A stretch of 64,000 nt of DNA from positions 39,340,553 through 39,404,552 of the forward strand of contig OX457050.1 in NCBI GenBank assembly GCA_949752735.1, written 5' to 3'. Position 1 is the stretch's first letter. Each line of letters begins with the position of its first letter. The notes below the pieces were generated by a model, which had not been told where the DNA came from, made no database searches, and was given only the letters and a program-made list of their open reading frames with translations. Position numbers and translations under genes: made by a program. Positions 23,597 through 35,720 of the stretch are shown in pieces. This DNA is from Lumbricus terrestris. Its lineage: Eukaryota > Annelida > Clitellata > Crassiclitellata > Lumbricidae.

Positions 23597-24073
23597 TATA
23601 TGTAGTTGAATATTGAGAAAAGACTGAGACACTTAGTCGTGATATAAATTAGATGTGCTGTTTCTGTGCCGAGATAGCAGAAATTTATGTGCGCTTGTGT
23701 CGAACAGTCTGTCTCTGTGCTTTTGTGTACATGTGGGCGGTGTGACTGTCTGTCTGTGTGTTTGGCTGACCTGTTTGGATGAATAGGTGTTTACGGTAAT
23801 TCATTGTTAAGTCTTTGTTTGGCATTCAGCAAATATGCAATGCGCTTTGTAGTGTCGGTCTGGCGCGTTTTACAATGAACAAAAGTCGTCTTTTTCATAC
23901 ATAAAAGGATTCATTGTTGTGAATAAATCACATGGACTTATTATTATTAGCAATTATAGCAGTCTAAACACCAATCAGCTTGGTGGGTCCGTATCTTCGA
24001 ATCGAATTTCGACCGGGTCCCACATCTGTTATGATTATAAGAAGTATACATTATGCTTTATGCTGTTTCAAGG

Positions 24074-24585
24074 GGTGTCACGACAACTCGTCTAACGACA
24101 AGTGGTCTCCGGACAATTCGTCTACGACAACTGGTCTACAGACAACTAATCCAGCACTTGAGAAATGGAAGCTGGATAAAAGTTTTAACAGGTGAAATGG
24201 AGGTTGGATTGATGAAAAAACGCAAGAGAAATGAAATCTGGATGATGGCTCTTTTACAGATGAAATAGAAGCTGGATTTACGAAAATAACGCATGAGAAA
24301 TAAAAGCTGGTTGAAAGAATTTCTCGATCTGAAATAGAAGCTGGATTGATGAAAAACGCTTAAGTAATGGAAACTGGGTAAGGGTATTGTTTTATATCTG
24401 AAATAGGAGCTGGATTGACGAAAATAACGGGTGAGAAATAGAAGCTGGATGAAGGTATTTTTAGATCTGAAGTAGAAGCTGGATGCATGTCGAAATACAT
24501 GAATAAAATCATCGATCCAGCTTCCATGTAAGCTAAGAAACCATTTTCATAGACGAGTTGTCGGTAGACGAGTTGTCGTGACACC
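24074..24585. mobile_element. Fold-back element FB-A copy 4
   Basis: Both ends are GGTGTCACGACAACTCGTC in inverted orientation, followed by degenerate GACAACTSGTC units and an interior of AGCTGGAT units. The flanking 9-mers (GTTTCAAGG and GCTAGAGTC) do not match, so this copy is rearranged or its duplication has decayed. Confidence 0.85.
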
Positions 24586-24997
24586 GCTAGAGTCACAGGA
24601 AGACATTTTTTATTTCACATCAACAATCCTTTTATAAAAAATTGCTTTCGAACGAAATACTGAAATTGCATATTTATGTAGAATAGCGCACCCTTATGTT
24701 CCATTTCAGTTGCAATTGATGGTTCAAAAACCATGGATAAATATTATGTCCACTCGAAAGCTGTCTTTGATGCTGATCTGTGTAGGTCTACTCAAATAAA
24801 TGCACTGAGAAGTTATCACATTAAACTGTTCATCTTCACGGACTTGCAGAAAGAACTTTTGACACCTATATCAACATTAAGAACATGAAATCTTTGTAAG
24901 ACATTGTTTTAAGACCTAAAAATATTTAATCACGACCAAAGGTTAATTTGTTTCATTAAGGTCGGAATGATCTCCACTCGTCATATGAACGAATAGG

Positions 24998-25201
24998 GGT
25001 TTGGGTCCACTATTCCGAACCCTAACCATAAACCTTACCCTAAATATAACCCTAACCCTAACTCTCCCCAACCCTAACCCACCCTACCCCGACCATAACC
25101 CACTGTAACCCTAACCACTAAGGATAACGAGCAAAATATAGCGGATATTTGAAATAGTGGACCTTCGAAATAGTGGACCCTCGGAATAGCGGGCTGTTAC
25201 C
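24998..25201. mobile_element. Small inverted-repeat element with telomere-like core
   Basis: Subterminal GGGTCCACTATTCCGA (25003-25018) is mirrored by TCGAAATAGTGGACCC (25165-25180). The 8 bp CGAATAGG occurs at 24990-24997 and 25202-25209, directly outside GGT...ACC termini, and is a likely target duplication. The core (about 25018-25120) is a degenerate array of CCCTAA and CCCTAACC, the telomere-type hexamer of many animals. Confidence 0.65.
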
Positions 25202-25209
25202 CGAATAGG

Positions 25210-26500
25210 TGGTGCATGAATAGCTGAACATTGTTTGAGTGATTCATTGACTATTTATGTGTCAATGAATGACTTAAATTCCTGGCTAACCGTAATTTTA
25301 GTTGCAAAATTATATTAATCTCTCCAGTTATGTATTTGATGTTCGTAAACCTGCAGTCTGGGAATATCCATCTCAGCTCACAAATCCAGCTTTAATTCAA
25401 GGATTAAATAGTTTTCGTAAATCCTATAAAATCTGTTTTAGCAAGAATTATTGTCATCGATCCAAATTAATTTAATCTGGTTTTTTTTTAATCAACCCCA
25501 CGTCTATTGACACAGGAATCTTTCCGACAAGACAACTACCATTAAGGCAACACACTTCAATTTTGTGTCAGCCTCTATCGAGGTAAAGACTTAGTTTCAT
25601 CAATCCAGCTTCTATCTACATAAAAAGTCATTTCCACTAACAGCTTATTAAAAAAATCATGGTCAACAAAAATCAAATATTAAGGACACATCTTTCACAA
25701 TGGCCCAATATGACATAAATTCTCAATCTCAGTCGAATAAGCAAATTAATTCTATTAACTTACATAACGCATTGTGAAGGCAATATTATAATTAGCAATT
25801 GGCAAATAAAGTTCAGTTATAGAAATATATGCATGAGCTTATATAATTAGATGCCATGGACGAAAAGAATGAAGTGCATCATAAAAAAGGCAAGAAAACA
25901 GAAAATATTCATGAAACTTGACAATCCTGATTACACATTCGACATCATTTAAAATGAAAAACATAACGCCCAATAGTTATTGGAAATAGAATAATAAGAT
26001 ATTATTATCATTATTAATATTATTATTACTATTATAATTATTAATCTGCGAACATATCATGAATGCAATAGCGATAGACTGAAGTATATCAATCTATACA
26101 GAAATAGTAACAAAAACCATTGTATAGCAATCAATTTTCAAAGAAGTATATAGACAAGTTAAATTTAATAATTATGTAAAAGAAAAATTGCCAAGTAGTA
26201 GAATCCAGAACGGATGGCTTTGCTGCATCGTGAATAACTATAGAACGAAAGTTCATTCTGATGATACACAACAACTTTAGTCTTACAATTATACGAGTGG
26301 ACTGACACACTTTAGACATGTGGTGCCTAAAAGGAAGCACTTATGGCTTATCTGCTCCAGTCTACGTATTCTGAGCAACGTCGTAAAGTGTTACTGTTTA
26401 AGTATATAGTCACTCAGCACTTCTATAATTCCATCTAGGTCTTAGTTTCAAGTTAAAAAATTTTGGTTCAAGCGCAAATAATTACGTGGAATCAGAATAA
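25210..26500. other. AT-rich intergenic, no gene recognised
   Basis: There are scattered dispersed-repeat units (about 25380-25620) and a short (TTA)n tract near 25997-26045. No coding signal was recognised. Confidence 0.5.
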
Positions 26501-26504
26501 TTAT

Positions 26505-27407
26505 TCAGCACAGGTTAGCAGCTAAGTCGTCAGGTGGAGAAAGTCGATGACTAGAGCAATGCTTTAGAAATTCTTTCTTTGTTTCCAGCAATTTGTCACA
26601 TATACCACATCCAAAAGAGTTCAACAAAGACGCTTTTCTATCCACAACCGATTTCAATTTGTCATCTTTAATTTCCGCTAAAAGACATGTAACTCCACTA
26701 AAATCCAGATATAAGCTGTTTGAGAAACCTTCATTCAGTTCGTCATGAGTAAACGTTCTACTAATTGTGTTGATATGATCAGATCGGTTAACAATTATTT
26801 CACTTTCCATTTGAAGATCATGTGTCTGTGTTCCTTTCTTCAATTTAGATGAAGAATAATTATTGCTCTTGGTAGGTTTATTTTGCGCATCTTGCTTCTC
26901 AGTTGCATGAGTTCTTAAATGTTGGTTTGGATTTCCAATTTGTGTAAATCCTTTATTACAAACCTCACATATGTATGGCTTTTCTCCTGTGTGAGATCTC
27001 AAGTGCATATTTAGAATACCAGCTTGAATAAACGATTTCTGACAAAACTGACATTTGTATGGTTTCTCTCCAGCATGGATTCTCGTATGAATTTTCAGAC
27101 TACAACATTGAGCAAACCATTTCTGACATAACTGACATTTGTGTGGTTTCTTCCCAGAATGAATTACCATATACCTTTTCAGATTACCTGTAGTAAAGAA
27201 TTTCTCAAATAATTGACATTTGTGTTGTTTCTCCCCCAGTATGGGTTCTCATATGCGTTTTCAGCTGACTGCCTGTAGTAAAGAATTTCTGACAAAACTG
27301 ACATTTGTATGGTTTCTCTCCAACATGGATCCTCATGTGGGTTTTCAGATCACCACCTGTACTAAAGGATTTCTGACATAACAGACATTTGTATGGTTTC
27401 TGGTTGG
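26505..27407 (-). pseudogene. C2H2 zinc-finger gene C, frameshifted in a G run
   Basis: The uninterrupted frame covers 26505-27170 (221 codons) with three good fingers and the C-terminal signature [20 protein letters not shown] followed by LSPPDDLAANLC. Reading upstream, three more fingers are visible up to about 27407, but a run of five G on the coding strand (CCCCC at 27233-27237) where paralogues have four shifts the frame. The finger just after it has Cys to Phe (KCQLFEKFF). At 27407 the finger exon begins abruptly after TTTCCAACCAG, which could be a splice acceptor. The gene is either a pseudogene or a correct gene with a homopolymer assembly error; the Cys loss favours decay. Confidence 0.75.
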
Positions 27408-27788
27408 AAATCCCTTGGACTGAATTGATTTCAGATATCTCATAATTTTCTATACTTAGAGATCATTGTTGTTTGGTCTTCGCTAGACGTCCTTTATTCA
27501 GTTGACCTACTTTGATGGTGTTTCTTGTCGTCGTTTTAGCTGTAGCAGAATAATATACTCGTGCTTTAATAAAAAAAACGATGTATGTTCCCAACTTCTG
27601 CGAACAGGTGTCTTAACTGCTATTTTCCAGTTTCAGTAGAAGTGCAATAAAGATCAAATCTACGAATTTGATAAAGCTGTATTCATTTGTAAAAACGCGA
27701 ATATGACCACAGCCAAGTCATGAATCGTTCAGACTAAGAGGAATATACAAAACAACTGATAAATGTGTTCTGTACTATGGTACTATTA

Positions 27789-29115
27789 TTACCAGCAAAG
27801 ACCAGTAAATAATTCATCAGTTGAAGAAAAGCCATGGCTAAAACAATGCTCTAGAAATTCCTGCTCAATTTGAAATATTTTATCGCATATGCCGCATCCA
27901 AACAATTTTTCCACAACCGATTTTCCATCCTCGCATGATTTGATTTTGTTAACTAAAAGAGATTCACCAATACGACATTTCGGAAACAGATCAGCATTAT
28001 TTTGATTCCTTCTTCAGTTCATCATCATTTGACTTTATTCCTGCATAAAATATATGCTGTTTAGTTGAAGAACTGCTCTCACGACAAGGTTTGCTGCTAG
28101 TGTGTTGCTTCTCCTTGGTATCAGTTCGTCTGTGTTGCATTAGATTTGCAAGTGATCTGAATCCTGTGTTACAGATCTCACATATGTATAGATTTTCACC
28201 AGTATGACTTCTCGTATGATCACTGTCTAACATAGGTAACTTCTCACTTAACTGGCAGCTGTGCGGTTTATCCCTGGTATGGGTTCTGATGTGCAATTTC
28301 AGATTACCCGCTTGAGTAAATGATTTATTACATAACTGACATACGAATGGTTTATTGCCATTATGGATTCTCATGTGCATTTTCAGATTACCACCTTCAA
28401 TAAAAGATTTCTGGCATAACTGACATCTGTATGATTTCTCGCCATTATGAATTCTCATGTGTCTATTCAGATGACTGCTGTCAGTAAATGATATGTGGCA
28501 TAACTGACATTTGTATGGTTTCTCCCCAGTATGGGATCTCATGTGTGTTTTCAGATTACCACCTTGACTGAATGATTTCCGACAAAACTGGCATTTGTAC
28601 GGTTTCTGCCCAGTGTGGGTTCTCATGTGTCCTTTCAGAACATCACTGTTTGTAAAAGATTTCTGACATAAATGACATTTACATGGTTTTACCCCAGTAT
28701 GAATTCTCAAGTGTGCTTTCAGATAACCATACAGAGCAAATAATTTCTGACACAACTCACATTTGTATGGTTTCTCCCCAGTATAGGTTATCATGTGTCT
28801 TTTCAGAAGACTACTTTCAGAAAATGATTTGTGGCACAAATGACATTTGTATGGTTTCTCCCCAGTATGGGTTCTCGTCTGTGTTTTTAGATTACCAACT
28901 TGAGTAAATGATTTCTGACAAAACTTGCATGTGTATGGTTTCTCCCCAGTGTGGGTTCTCATGTGTGTTTTCAGATGACCACCTTCAGTAAATGATTTCT
29001 GGCATAGTTGACATCCGAGTGGTTTCTCCCCAGTATGGGTTCTGATATGCCTTTTCAGATAATCACCACTTGTAAAGGATTTCTGACAGAACTGACATTT
29101 GTGTGTTTTCTCCAT
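27789..29115 (-). pseudogene. C2H2 zinc-finger gene D, C-terminal module out of frame
   Basis: A 372-codon frame (29115 to 27997) encodes about 12 fingers beginning at [10 protein letters not shown]. Fingers 3 and 4 have lost their last histidine pairing ([16 protein letters not shown]), finger 11 lacks a cysteine (CQLSEK), and finger 12 ends in Asp. The frame stops after KKESK at a run of A bases (about 27997-28003). One base over, the family C-terminus continues (GCGICDKIFQIEQEFLEHC, then STDELFTGLC) down to 27789. The gene would be complete if that run were one base shorter. The start codon lies inside a linker-like phrase (EK), so upstream fingers or an exon may have been lost. Confidence 0.78.
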
Positions 29116-29399
29116 GGCATGTAATTTGTGTCTCTTAATATTAAAGGGTACAAAAGTTATAGCCGATAATCTAGGGTGGTGGTATCCACCCCCTGGTATC
29201 TTGGGTATATCGCGTATAACTTTTGAACGGTAGGGGGCATCATCAAACGTTTTACCTCAAAATGTGTGCCAATGAACCCTCTACAGCTACCAATTTTTTC
29301 AGAATTTTATTCCAAACGGAACAAGTGTGATTCGGGAAAAACCTAGGGGGGGTGGTAACCCCCTCTGGTAGCCCGAGGTTAAAAGCATACCAGAATGCA

Positions 29400-29935
29400 C
29401 AGAGTCGTAGCCAAATCAAACTAATTATTACTTTGGTTTTTAAGCTGCAATCGGGTTTTGGTCTGAGGTATCTTTGCTATCTCATACATCGCCCCTATCT
29501 GCCTCTTTCCTATGTCTTCTTCGACCCACTGATGGGCTTGACATCTTCCACGATCAGTTCAATCCGCCTTTCTCTGGTAGTTTTTATTAGTTTTTTCTCA
29601 TCTTTGTCTCAATTCAAATACTGTCTTTTTCATGGAATTGCACTCACTGCATGGGAGAGCTTCTCAAAGACTTTTGAGAAGGAGGGTTTCCATAGCCCTA
29701 CAAATTTCTCGAACCGCATCAGTAGCGGCAGATGCTGGGCAGTGAACATATGCCTGGAGGTCATCAGCAAACGATTGACTAAGGATTGAATTTGAAAGTA
29801 AGAGTGGTCCAAGGTCTGCAGTGTATATTATATATAATAGGGGACCTAGGACAGAGCCTTGGGGCAGTCCAAACGGGGCAGGTGCCCAGGATGATCTAGT
29901 AGCCCCACAAGCGACAGTGTAAGAATATATATAAG
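29400..29935 (-). mobile_element. Cryptic LINE reverse-transcriptase fragment
   Basis: On the minus strand, 29935 to about 29660 reads in one frame with FGLPQGSVLGPLLYIIYTAD, then FADDLQAYVHCPAS and AVREICRAMETL. These are the reverse-transcriptase B and C motifs (PQGS and catalytic FADD) of a CR1/L2-like LINE. Coding similarity then degrades toward 29400. No start codon, so it is easily missed in a search for complete frames. It is a decayed copy related in motif to the LINE at the window end (which has YADD). Confidence 0.8.
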
Positions 29936-30335
29936 ATGAGTTATACTTAAATCAAAGTTGTGAGATAGTGGAAATACAGAACAAATGACATTTCGGTGTT
30001 TTGAAAAAGTGTTTAATAAAATATTCATTCTTCAGCAATATTAGTCAAACAATAGTGTGGGTGAACACACTTTAGGTGCCTAAAAGGAAGTAGGCTACTT
30101 TTAGCTTCTCTGCATGAGAATGCCTGTTGTCCATATATTCTAAACAAAATGGCGCAGTATAACTACTTAAGTATGTTGCATCCCAGAACTTCAATAGGAA
30201 TGTTTGTACTCTGACGACACTAATCATCTTTGTATTAAATGGTAGTGTGTCGTAAAATAACAACAAGAACTTCTATAACATCCTTACATAATCTCAAGTT
30301 ATTTTGCTTTAACGGCAAATATTTTTAAACATAAT

Positions 30336-31757
30336 TCAGCATACCGGTAGGTTAGCAGCGAAGTCGTCAGGTGGAGAAAGTCGATGACTAGAGCAATGCT
30401 CCAGATATTCTTTCCTTGTTTCCAGCAATTTATCGCATATACCACATCCAAAAGAGTTCAACAAAAACGCTTTTCTATCCACAAGCGATTTGATGTTGCT
30501 AATGTGCAGACATTCGTCATCCCTAGTTTTAGGTAAAATATGTGGAAATCCACCAGAATCCGCATATGCAGTGTTTGAGAAAACTTCATTTGGTTTGTCA
30601 ATAGTAAACGTAGTACTGAACATGTACAAATTATCAGGCTGTGTTCCTTCTTTGATTTTAAACCGCTTTGTTGAAGAATTGCTCTTGGAAAAAGGTCTAT
30701 TATGTGCATCTTGCTTCTCAGTTGCATGGGTTCTCCTGTGATTCTTAAGGCTTCCAACGTGTGTAAATCCTTTATTACAAACCTCACATATGTATGGTTT
30801 ATCTCCTGTGTGAGTTCTCATATGCGTTTTTAGACCATCACCTGCAGTAAATGATTTCTGGCATAACATACATTTGTATGGTTTATCTCCAGTATGGGAT
30901 CGCATGTGACTTTTCAAATTACCAACTTCAGTAAATGATTTCTGACATAACTGACATTGATGTGGTTTCTCCCCTGAATGACATCTCATATGCGTTTTTA
31001 TATGACTACCTACAGTAAATGATTTCCGACATAACGGACACTTGTATGGTTTCTCCCCAGTATGGGTTCTCATGTGTGTTTTTAGATCACCAACTCTAGA
31101 ACATGATTTCTGACATAACTGACATTTGTAAGGTTTCTCTCCAGTATGAATTCTAATATGCTTTTTTAGACTACAACTTACAGCAAATGATTTCCGACAA
31201 AACTGACACTTATATGGTTTCTCCCCAGTATGGGTTCTCATGTGTGTTTTCAGATCACCAACTCTAGAACATGATTTCTGACATAACTGACATTTGTATG
31301 GTTTCTCCCCAGTATGGGTTCTCAAGTGACTTTCCAAATGACCAACTTGAGTAAATGATTTCTGACATAACTGACATTTGTATGGTTTCTCCCCAGTATG
31401 GGTTCTCAAGTGACTTTCCAAATTACCAACTTGAGTAAATGATTTCTGACATAACTGACATTTGTATGGTTTCTTTCCAGTATGGGTTCTCATGCTTGCA
31501 TTTTGATGATCTTTGACATCGCTGGTACTTTGTGTTTCTCCAGTTTTGTTTTCCATATTGACCGAAGAAGAAATAATTGATGATTGTTGACGTTTCTGGT
31601 GAGTTTTTACGATGATATTCCCAGATAACTTTAATTCAAAAGTTATAACATAATGCTGCTTGCCATAATGCGCTTGATAGAAAGAACTTTTGGCATCTAT
31701 TAAAATAAAGCATAGCAACAATTCAGCAATAGCCTGTTTCAAACAATAACAAATCAT
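30336..31757 (-). CDS. C2H2 zinc-finger protein E (9 fingers plus C-terminal atypical finger)
   Basis: This frame of 473 codons encodes nine consecutive C2H2 fingers with TGEKPYK linkers, then a linker region and the family C-terminus [20 protein letters not shown] with [14 protein letters not shown]. Fingers 1 and 2 differ by one helix residue (VGNLES versus VGHLES). Fingers 3 and 5 are identical, and both have Cys in place of the structural Phe ([13 protein letters not shown]), which shows recent within-gene duplication of a two-finger block. The likely start is the ATG at 31556 (MENKTGE). The 67 codons upstream of it look like intron or untranslated sequence, and a possible acceptor (TTTTAATAG) lies near 31696. 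The expected role is nuclear DNA binding; the target is unknown. This is one of two intact members here. Confidence 0.88.
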   Translation of the reverse strand: MICYCLKQAIAELLLCFILIDAKSSFYQAHYGKQHYVITFELKLSGNIIVKTHQKRQQSSIISSSVNMENKTGETQSTSDVKDHQNASMRTHTGKKPYKCQLCQKSFTQVGNLESHLRTHTGEKPYKCQLCQKSFTQVGHLESHLRTHTGEKPYKCQLCQKSCSRVGDLKTHMRTHTGEKPYKCQFCRKSFAVSCSLKKHIRIHTGEKPYKCQLCQKSCSRVGDLKTHMRTHTGEKPYKCPLCRKSFTVGSHIKTHMRCHSGEKPHQCQLCQKSFTEVGNLKSHMRSHTGDKPYKCMLCQKSFTAGDGLKTHMRTHTGDKPYICEVCNKGFTHVGSLKNHRRTHATEKQDAHNRPFSKSNSSTKRFKIKEGTQPDNLYMFSTTFTIDKPNEVFSNTAYADSGGFPHILPKTRDDECLHISNIKSLVDRKAFLLNSFGCGICDKLLETRKEYLEHCSSHRLSPPDDFAANLPVC

Positions 31758-31764
31758 TTAATAA

Positions 31765-31955
31765 TTCTTCATAACAGGGATTATTTTAAGGAAATTTCAC
31801 AACTGCACATAATTATCAGAATAGCATCCTATACATCGGGTAGATTGGTCATTATTGAGAATAATTATTATTCTTCTGATCTTTTTCTTACTCTTATTAT
31901 TATTATTATTAATTTATTATTATTATTTTATTATTATTATTTCCTGCAAGAGTTG
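31765..31955. repeat. (TTA)n-rich spacer upstream of gene E
   Basis: An imperfect TTATTATTATT tract at about 31891-31945 separates gene E from the hAT relic. Confidence 0.6.
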
Positions 31956-31959
31956 TTAT

Positions 31960-33570
31960 CAGTACTATGCATGGAATCTGCTTTCTCATGGAATTGTGGT
32001 AAAATGACAACTGAGCAAGATTGGAACTTATGTATGTACAGTACTTGACGTCTGCATCTCACAAAGAATTTTTGCAATGCATTGTACAAAGTCACCAAGA
32101 AATTCTTGCCAAAAAGCTGACCAATGATGTATTGGCATTATCCACACGATGCGATGGAACTGTAGACAGAACGCAAATTGATAAAATTTTCGATATGGCG
32201 AAAGTGGTACAGACGAATTAACAATACTTCTTAGGTGCCAGCGAACCTCGTTGCCGAGGCGCTAAGGGGATTCCTGAAGCACTGGAAGAAGCATGCATTA
32301 ACGCAGTTGGAGAATCTGCTGCAATGCATAATTATACTAAGACACACGTCCTCTTTGGTGACTGATGGAGCGTCTATCAATGCAGGTGAGAGGTCTGGCT
32401 TATGGACTCTATTTCGAGCCAAAATGAAGGATCATCAATCAACATATCTGTCCCTTTGTTAACAATCTGGTATGCAGTTCACAGTTCGAATTTCGCTTGG
32501 AAATCTACCAGCAACTCTGTCAGTGAGATTGGTCATATATTTCAGAATCTGGTAGCTTTGTAGACATATTTTCACGCATTAGGTCTCAGATCAAGGGAAC
32601 TTCGGGAAGTCGCAGATCTTAACAACTCTCACCTCATTGCGCTTCCTAAGCTTTTTGAGGTTAGGTGTTCTGAGTTTTCATACGCATTAGTAAATTCAGT
32701 TCTGGGATCATGGTTTTCGCCTGTTCTTTATATGCGGCAATCCAAAGATAAAGCTTCAAGTGTGTTTGGCATTTCTTCTAGATGAGGATAAACTCGTACT
32801 CCTGTCATTTTTGGCTAATGTTCTCACTGTCTTCAGCAGATACCAGAAACTGTAGCAAGGAGATGGCATCACTATTCTCGACATTTAAAAGACAACTAAG
32901 TCGGTAAAAGCACGGCTGTCAGCTTTAACAGAAGATGACTTACCTGGAGGGGGGGGGGACTAAGGCTCTGAAGAAGAAGATTGTGTTACAGCCAGATGGC
33001 GTAACAAAAGTCCTGAAAGGGATTGAGCTAATTAGGACAAAGAAACGCCGCAAAGAACACCACCAATACGTTTCCGATTGCAGGGATGTCAATGCTGTTT
33101 GTAGAGAAGTGGTTGCCTCGCTAGTCGAGTTCCTTGACCAAAGCTTTGATGTGGATGCTCAACTGATGCGTATTCTGCGAAGTCATTTGCCACTCTACAA
33201 CCCTTCAGCAAATTTGGTAGGAGTTCACAGCATGCTCTGTCCTGATCTCGCTTTGTCCGAGCTATCTTTTGAGTTTTAGGAGTTGCTTGAAATGGACAAT
33301 ATTGAAACTCTTAGACAAATGACACTGGCACAAAAAGTTCGCTTTCTTGCATCATCTGATACATACAGAAGTGTGACAACGGTCTTGGCCCGTCTTCTGG
33401 CTGCTAAACATCACAGCGCAGATGTTGAACGTCTTATCAGCACTAGCTCCGCTTTAAAATCTATCGGCAGAAGCAGTAGTCGGTCAACTCCAAAAATGAA
33501 TACTTGTAGCCTACATTTATCACAACATGCCGCCATTGATAGAATGGGTCCAAGGGCGTCCGTGCTTCTG
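31960..33570 (+). pseudogene. hAT-type transposase-derived pseudogene
   Basis: Broken frames in order resemble the hAT-derived, zinc-finger-BED-associated group of animal genes (C17orf113/KIAA1586-like proteins, from memory of the family). Recognisable blocks are LALSTRCDGTVDRTQIDKIF near 32135-32195, SSLVTDGASINAGERSGLW near 32350-32405, ALTEDD and KKKIVLQPDGV near 32925-33000, and the hAT dimerisation block with HHSADVERLISTSSALKS near 33409-33465. At least three frame changes and several stops separate them, including at a nine-G run (about 32949-32957). The N-terminal DNA-binding part is not seen. It is not a functional gene in this sequence. Confidence 0.75.
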
Positions 33571-33589
33571 TGGCTGCAAAAGCGAGCCC

Positions 33590-33790
33590 GTAGAACGAGG
33601 GACTGGCTCGCTTGGCTACACCACCGCGCGTGTACGCAATTCACTTTGTGAAAGAGCGTGCGGGCCGCTGTTCGATTCCCGAAGGTGGCTATTTCAGAGA
33701 TTCAAAAAATCTCGGGCAAGCACGGTCCGTCCACGGGGACCTAAATGGCGTGGCGACACTAATCATCTTGGATATGGCAGTGTCGTTAAA
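33590..33790 (+). mobile_element. tRNA-derived SINE (family S2), degraded
   Basis: A head with GGCTCGCTTGGCTACACC and a B-box-like GCTGTTCGATTCCC is followed by AGAGATTCAAAAAATCTCGG and GGGCAAGCACG. The same layout (TAGTTAGCTACACC, GGTTCAAGACCC, GATATCTCGGGCTAGCACG) occurs at 57655-57925. It directly abuts the hAT relic. Confidence 0.6.
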
Positions 33791-33850
33791 CATGTAACAA
33801 CGACGAGGGACACACCAAAAGCATCAAAACAACGTTGGTTTAAGGCATAG

Positions 33851-34630
33851 ATGTAAAAAAACGATGAAAACAAAATAAAAAACGGAAAAAAGTCGTTTTT
33901 TCGAAATAATAAAAAAAAACGATAAAAAACGGAAACGGAAAATAATTTGCCTTTGTTGCATCTGAAATTTCACTTTCAGCTTACACACCTTGCCTATGCA
34001 ATTTTATCAAGAAACTGCAAATAACACAACTTTATTATTAGGCCAAAATAATTGGTATAAGTAGGCTAACATAAATGATTAATCCACCAGAGTTAATTTT
34101 TTCTTATAACTTGGTTTAATAAGAAATTCGGACAAATTAAAGGTATGGAAATCTTTTCAAATTTAAATTATAGACATACATTGTACGTCCACCTTATAAG
34201 TTTATGCTGATCGACATATAAACACAATTAAAATCTAACCAGAAGCAAAAATCACAGATGTTTATTGGACATTTGTACTTAAAATTGTTACTTATAAATA
34301 TTAATTATTAGCCCAAGAGTTTTATATCAAAATAACTCTTACAAACTTCATTTCTTGTATAGGGATATACTACAATGTACTACATGTATTTCTCAAAATT
34401 ATAACTTAAGCAATTACACAAAGACCCTATAGTTAGCTGAATCCTTGAGAGCACGGTGAAAACGTAAGGAACATCAGACAAAAATTAAATTAAGGGAAAT
34501 AATATTAGACAGTAAATAATTAAATAAAATTATATAAAAATCAAAAAACGATAAAAATCGATGGGCAAAATAAAAAAGCGACTTTTTGGGAGAGAATAAA
34601 AAACTAAAAAACCGTTTTGTACAAAGTTCT
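33851..34630. repeat. A-rich insertion-like segment, no gene
   Basis: The segment starts with AAAAAAACGATGAAAACAAA and closes with AAAAATCGATGGGCAAAATA and AAACCGTTTT, repeating AAAAACGATAAAAAACG-type words. Similar phrases flank it (GGTTTAAGGCAT on the left, GGTTAAAGGCAAT on the right) and might be a decayed target duplication. No coding signal. Confidence 0.35.
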
Positions 34631-35149
34631 ATGGTTAAAGGCAATATTTACAGTTTCTGCAGACAAACAGACAGAATGCGATTACTCTTTTAGTCAGGAT
34701 ATCATATCTGATGTTGCAAAACCAAAAGCATTTTGATCTCTGAAGTGCAGGCCTATGTCACTACGTGACCCGCCAAGGCTTGTTATGCGTGGAATAGCTG
34801 AATTGGAAGAATTTTGATACGGTGTTAGATTATTTGCGATCCTTCATGTTTAGGCATATGCTTTTATGTCTATTGTTTAAAATGATTGAAGTTGTAAACA
34901 CAAAAGCAGAGAAGCCCTGTGCTCCGCCTGGCTTTCGTTTTTAACTCATTATTTTGTCAAAAACTGGGAATCTTGCATTTGATTTCTTTTCGCTAAGCGT
35001 TATTTGGCTTGCATCAGACAGCTTGTTTGAATATGTCATGTCTTTATCTCTAGACTTGTTTTCTTGTATTTTATGCCAATAGAGTTGTCAGTAGAAATTT
35101 AAAGTTAAATTCACGGCAAAAAGTCTTATAATCTTGTTTGTTACAATTA
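34631..35149. other. Intergenic, no gene recognised
   Basis: I see no coding, RNA or repeat signal that I can name. Confidence 0.4.
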
Positions 35150-35222
35150 GTTTTGGAGCGCCTCTGAGTAGGTACCTTGAAGGGGCGCTATATAAATTAC
35201 GATTGATTGATTGATTGATTGA
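35150..35222 (+). repeat. LINE/SINE 3' tail with (GATT)n
   Basis: GGAGCGCCTCTGAGTAG, then CTTGAAGGGGCGCTATATAA, then ATTACGATTGATTGATTGATT. This is the same tail as in the LINE fragments at 2075-2760 and 59046 and the S1 SINEs. Only the extreme 3' end is present, as expected of severe 5' truncation. Confidence 0.7.
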
Positions 35223-35352
35223 GTTTAATTAAAATATATTAGCTACTTAGCCTACATTGTTTATGCGATTGTGTGTAAAAAAGTAACAGCACAAAACCTG
35301 ATTTTCAACTGCACAGATTTGTTTTCCAACTACACACTTTGGGTCCAGCTGC

Positions 35353-35720
35353 TGGCATATACCTGAATCCCAAGCCTTATAGCACTTCATCGATATTTTA
35401 TTTCCGTAAACTGGAAGTTGGATGAACGATGAAAACATGATATTACTGCTGACGTATTGCAGTGTCATTAGAAGCTGGATGAGCATATTAATTAACAGAA
35501 GAAGTTGGATGAGCGACGAAATCATGGTTTTATGCTAACTTGTAACCATAAAACTAGAGGCTGGATGAACGATAAAAATAGTTTTAGTTGAAGTAGAAGT
35601 TGGATGAATAACGGAACTGTGATATAGTAGAATTAGAAGTTGGATGAGCGAAAAAAAATGACTAAAACATGTTTTAAATAATTTTGCTATGCTATATGGC
35701 TTGGGATTCGGGTATATGCG
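35353..35720. mobile_element. Fold-back element FB-C copy 1
   Basis: Ends are CATATACCTGAATCCCAAGCC-like on the left and the inverse of GCATATACCCGAATCCCAAG on the right; the inverted similarity extends into TTATAGC. The interior consists of GAAGTTGGATGA units. The 9 bp TCCAGCTGC is present just outside both ends (35344-35352, 35721-35729). A second copy is at 46402-46782. Confidence 0.8.

Noticed and set aside
25018..25120. True interstitial telomere or chromosome end
   Set aside because: The repeats are short, degenerate and enclosed in an inverted-repeat element with a probable 8-bp target duplication.
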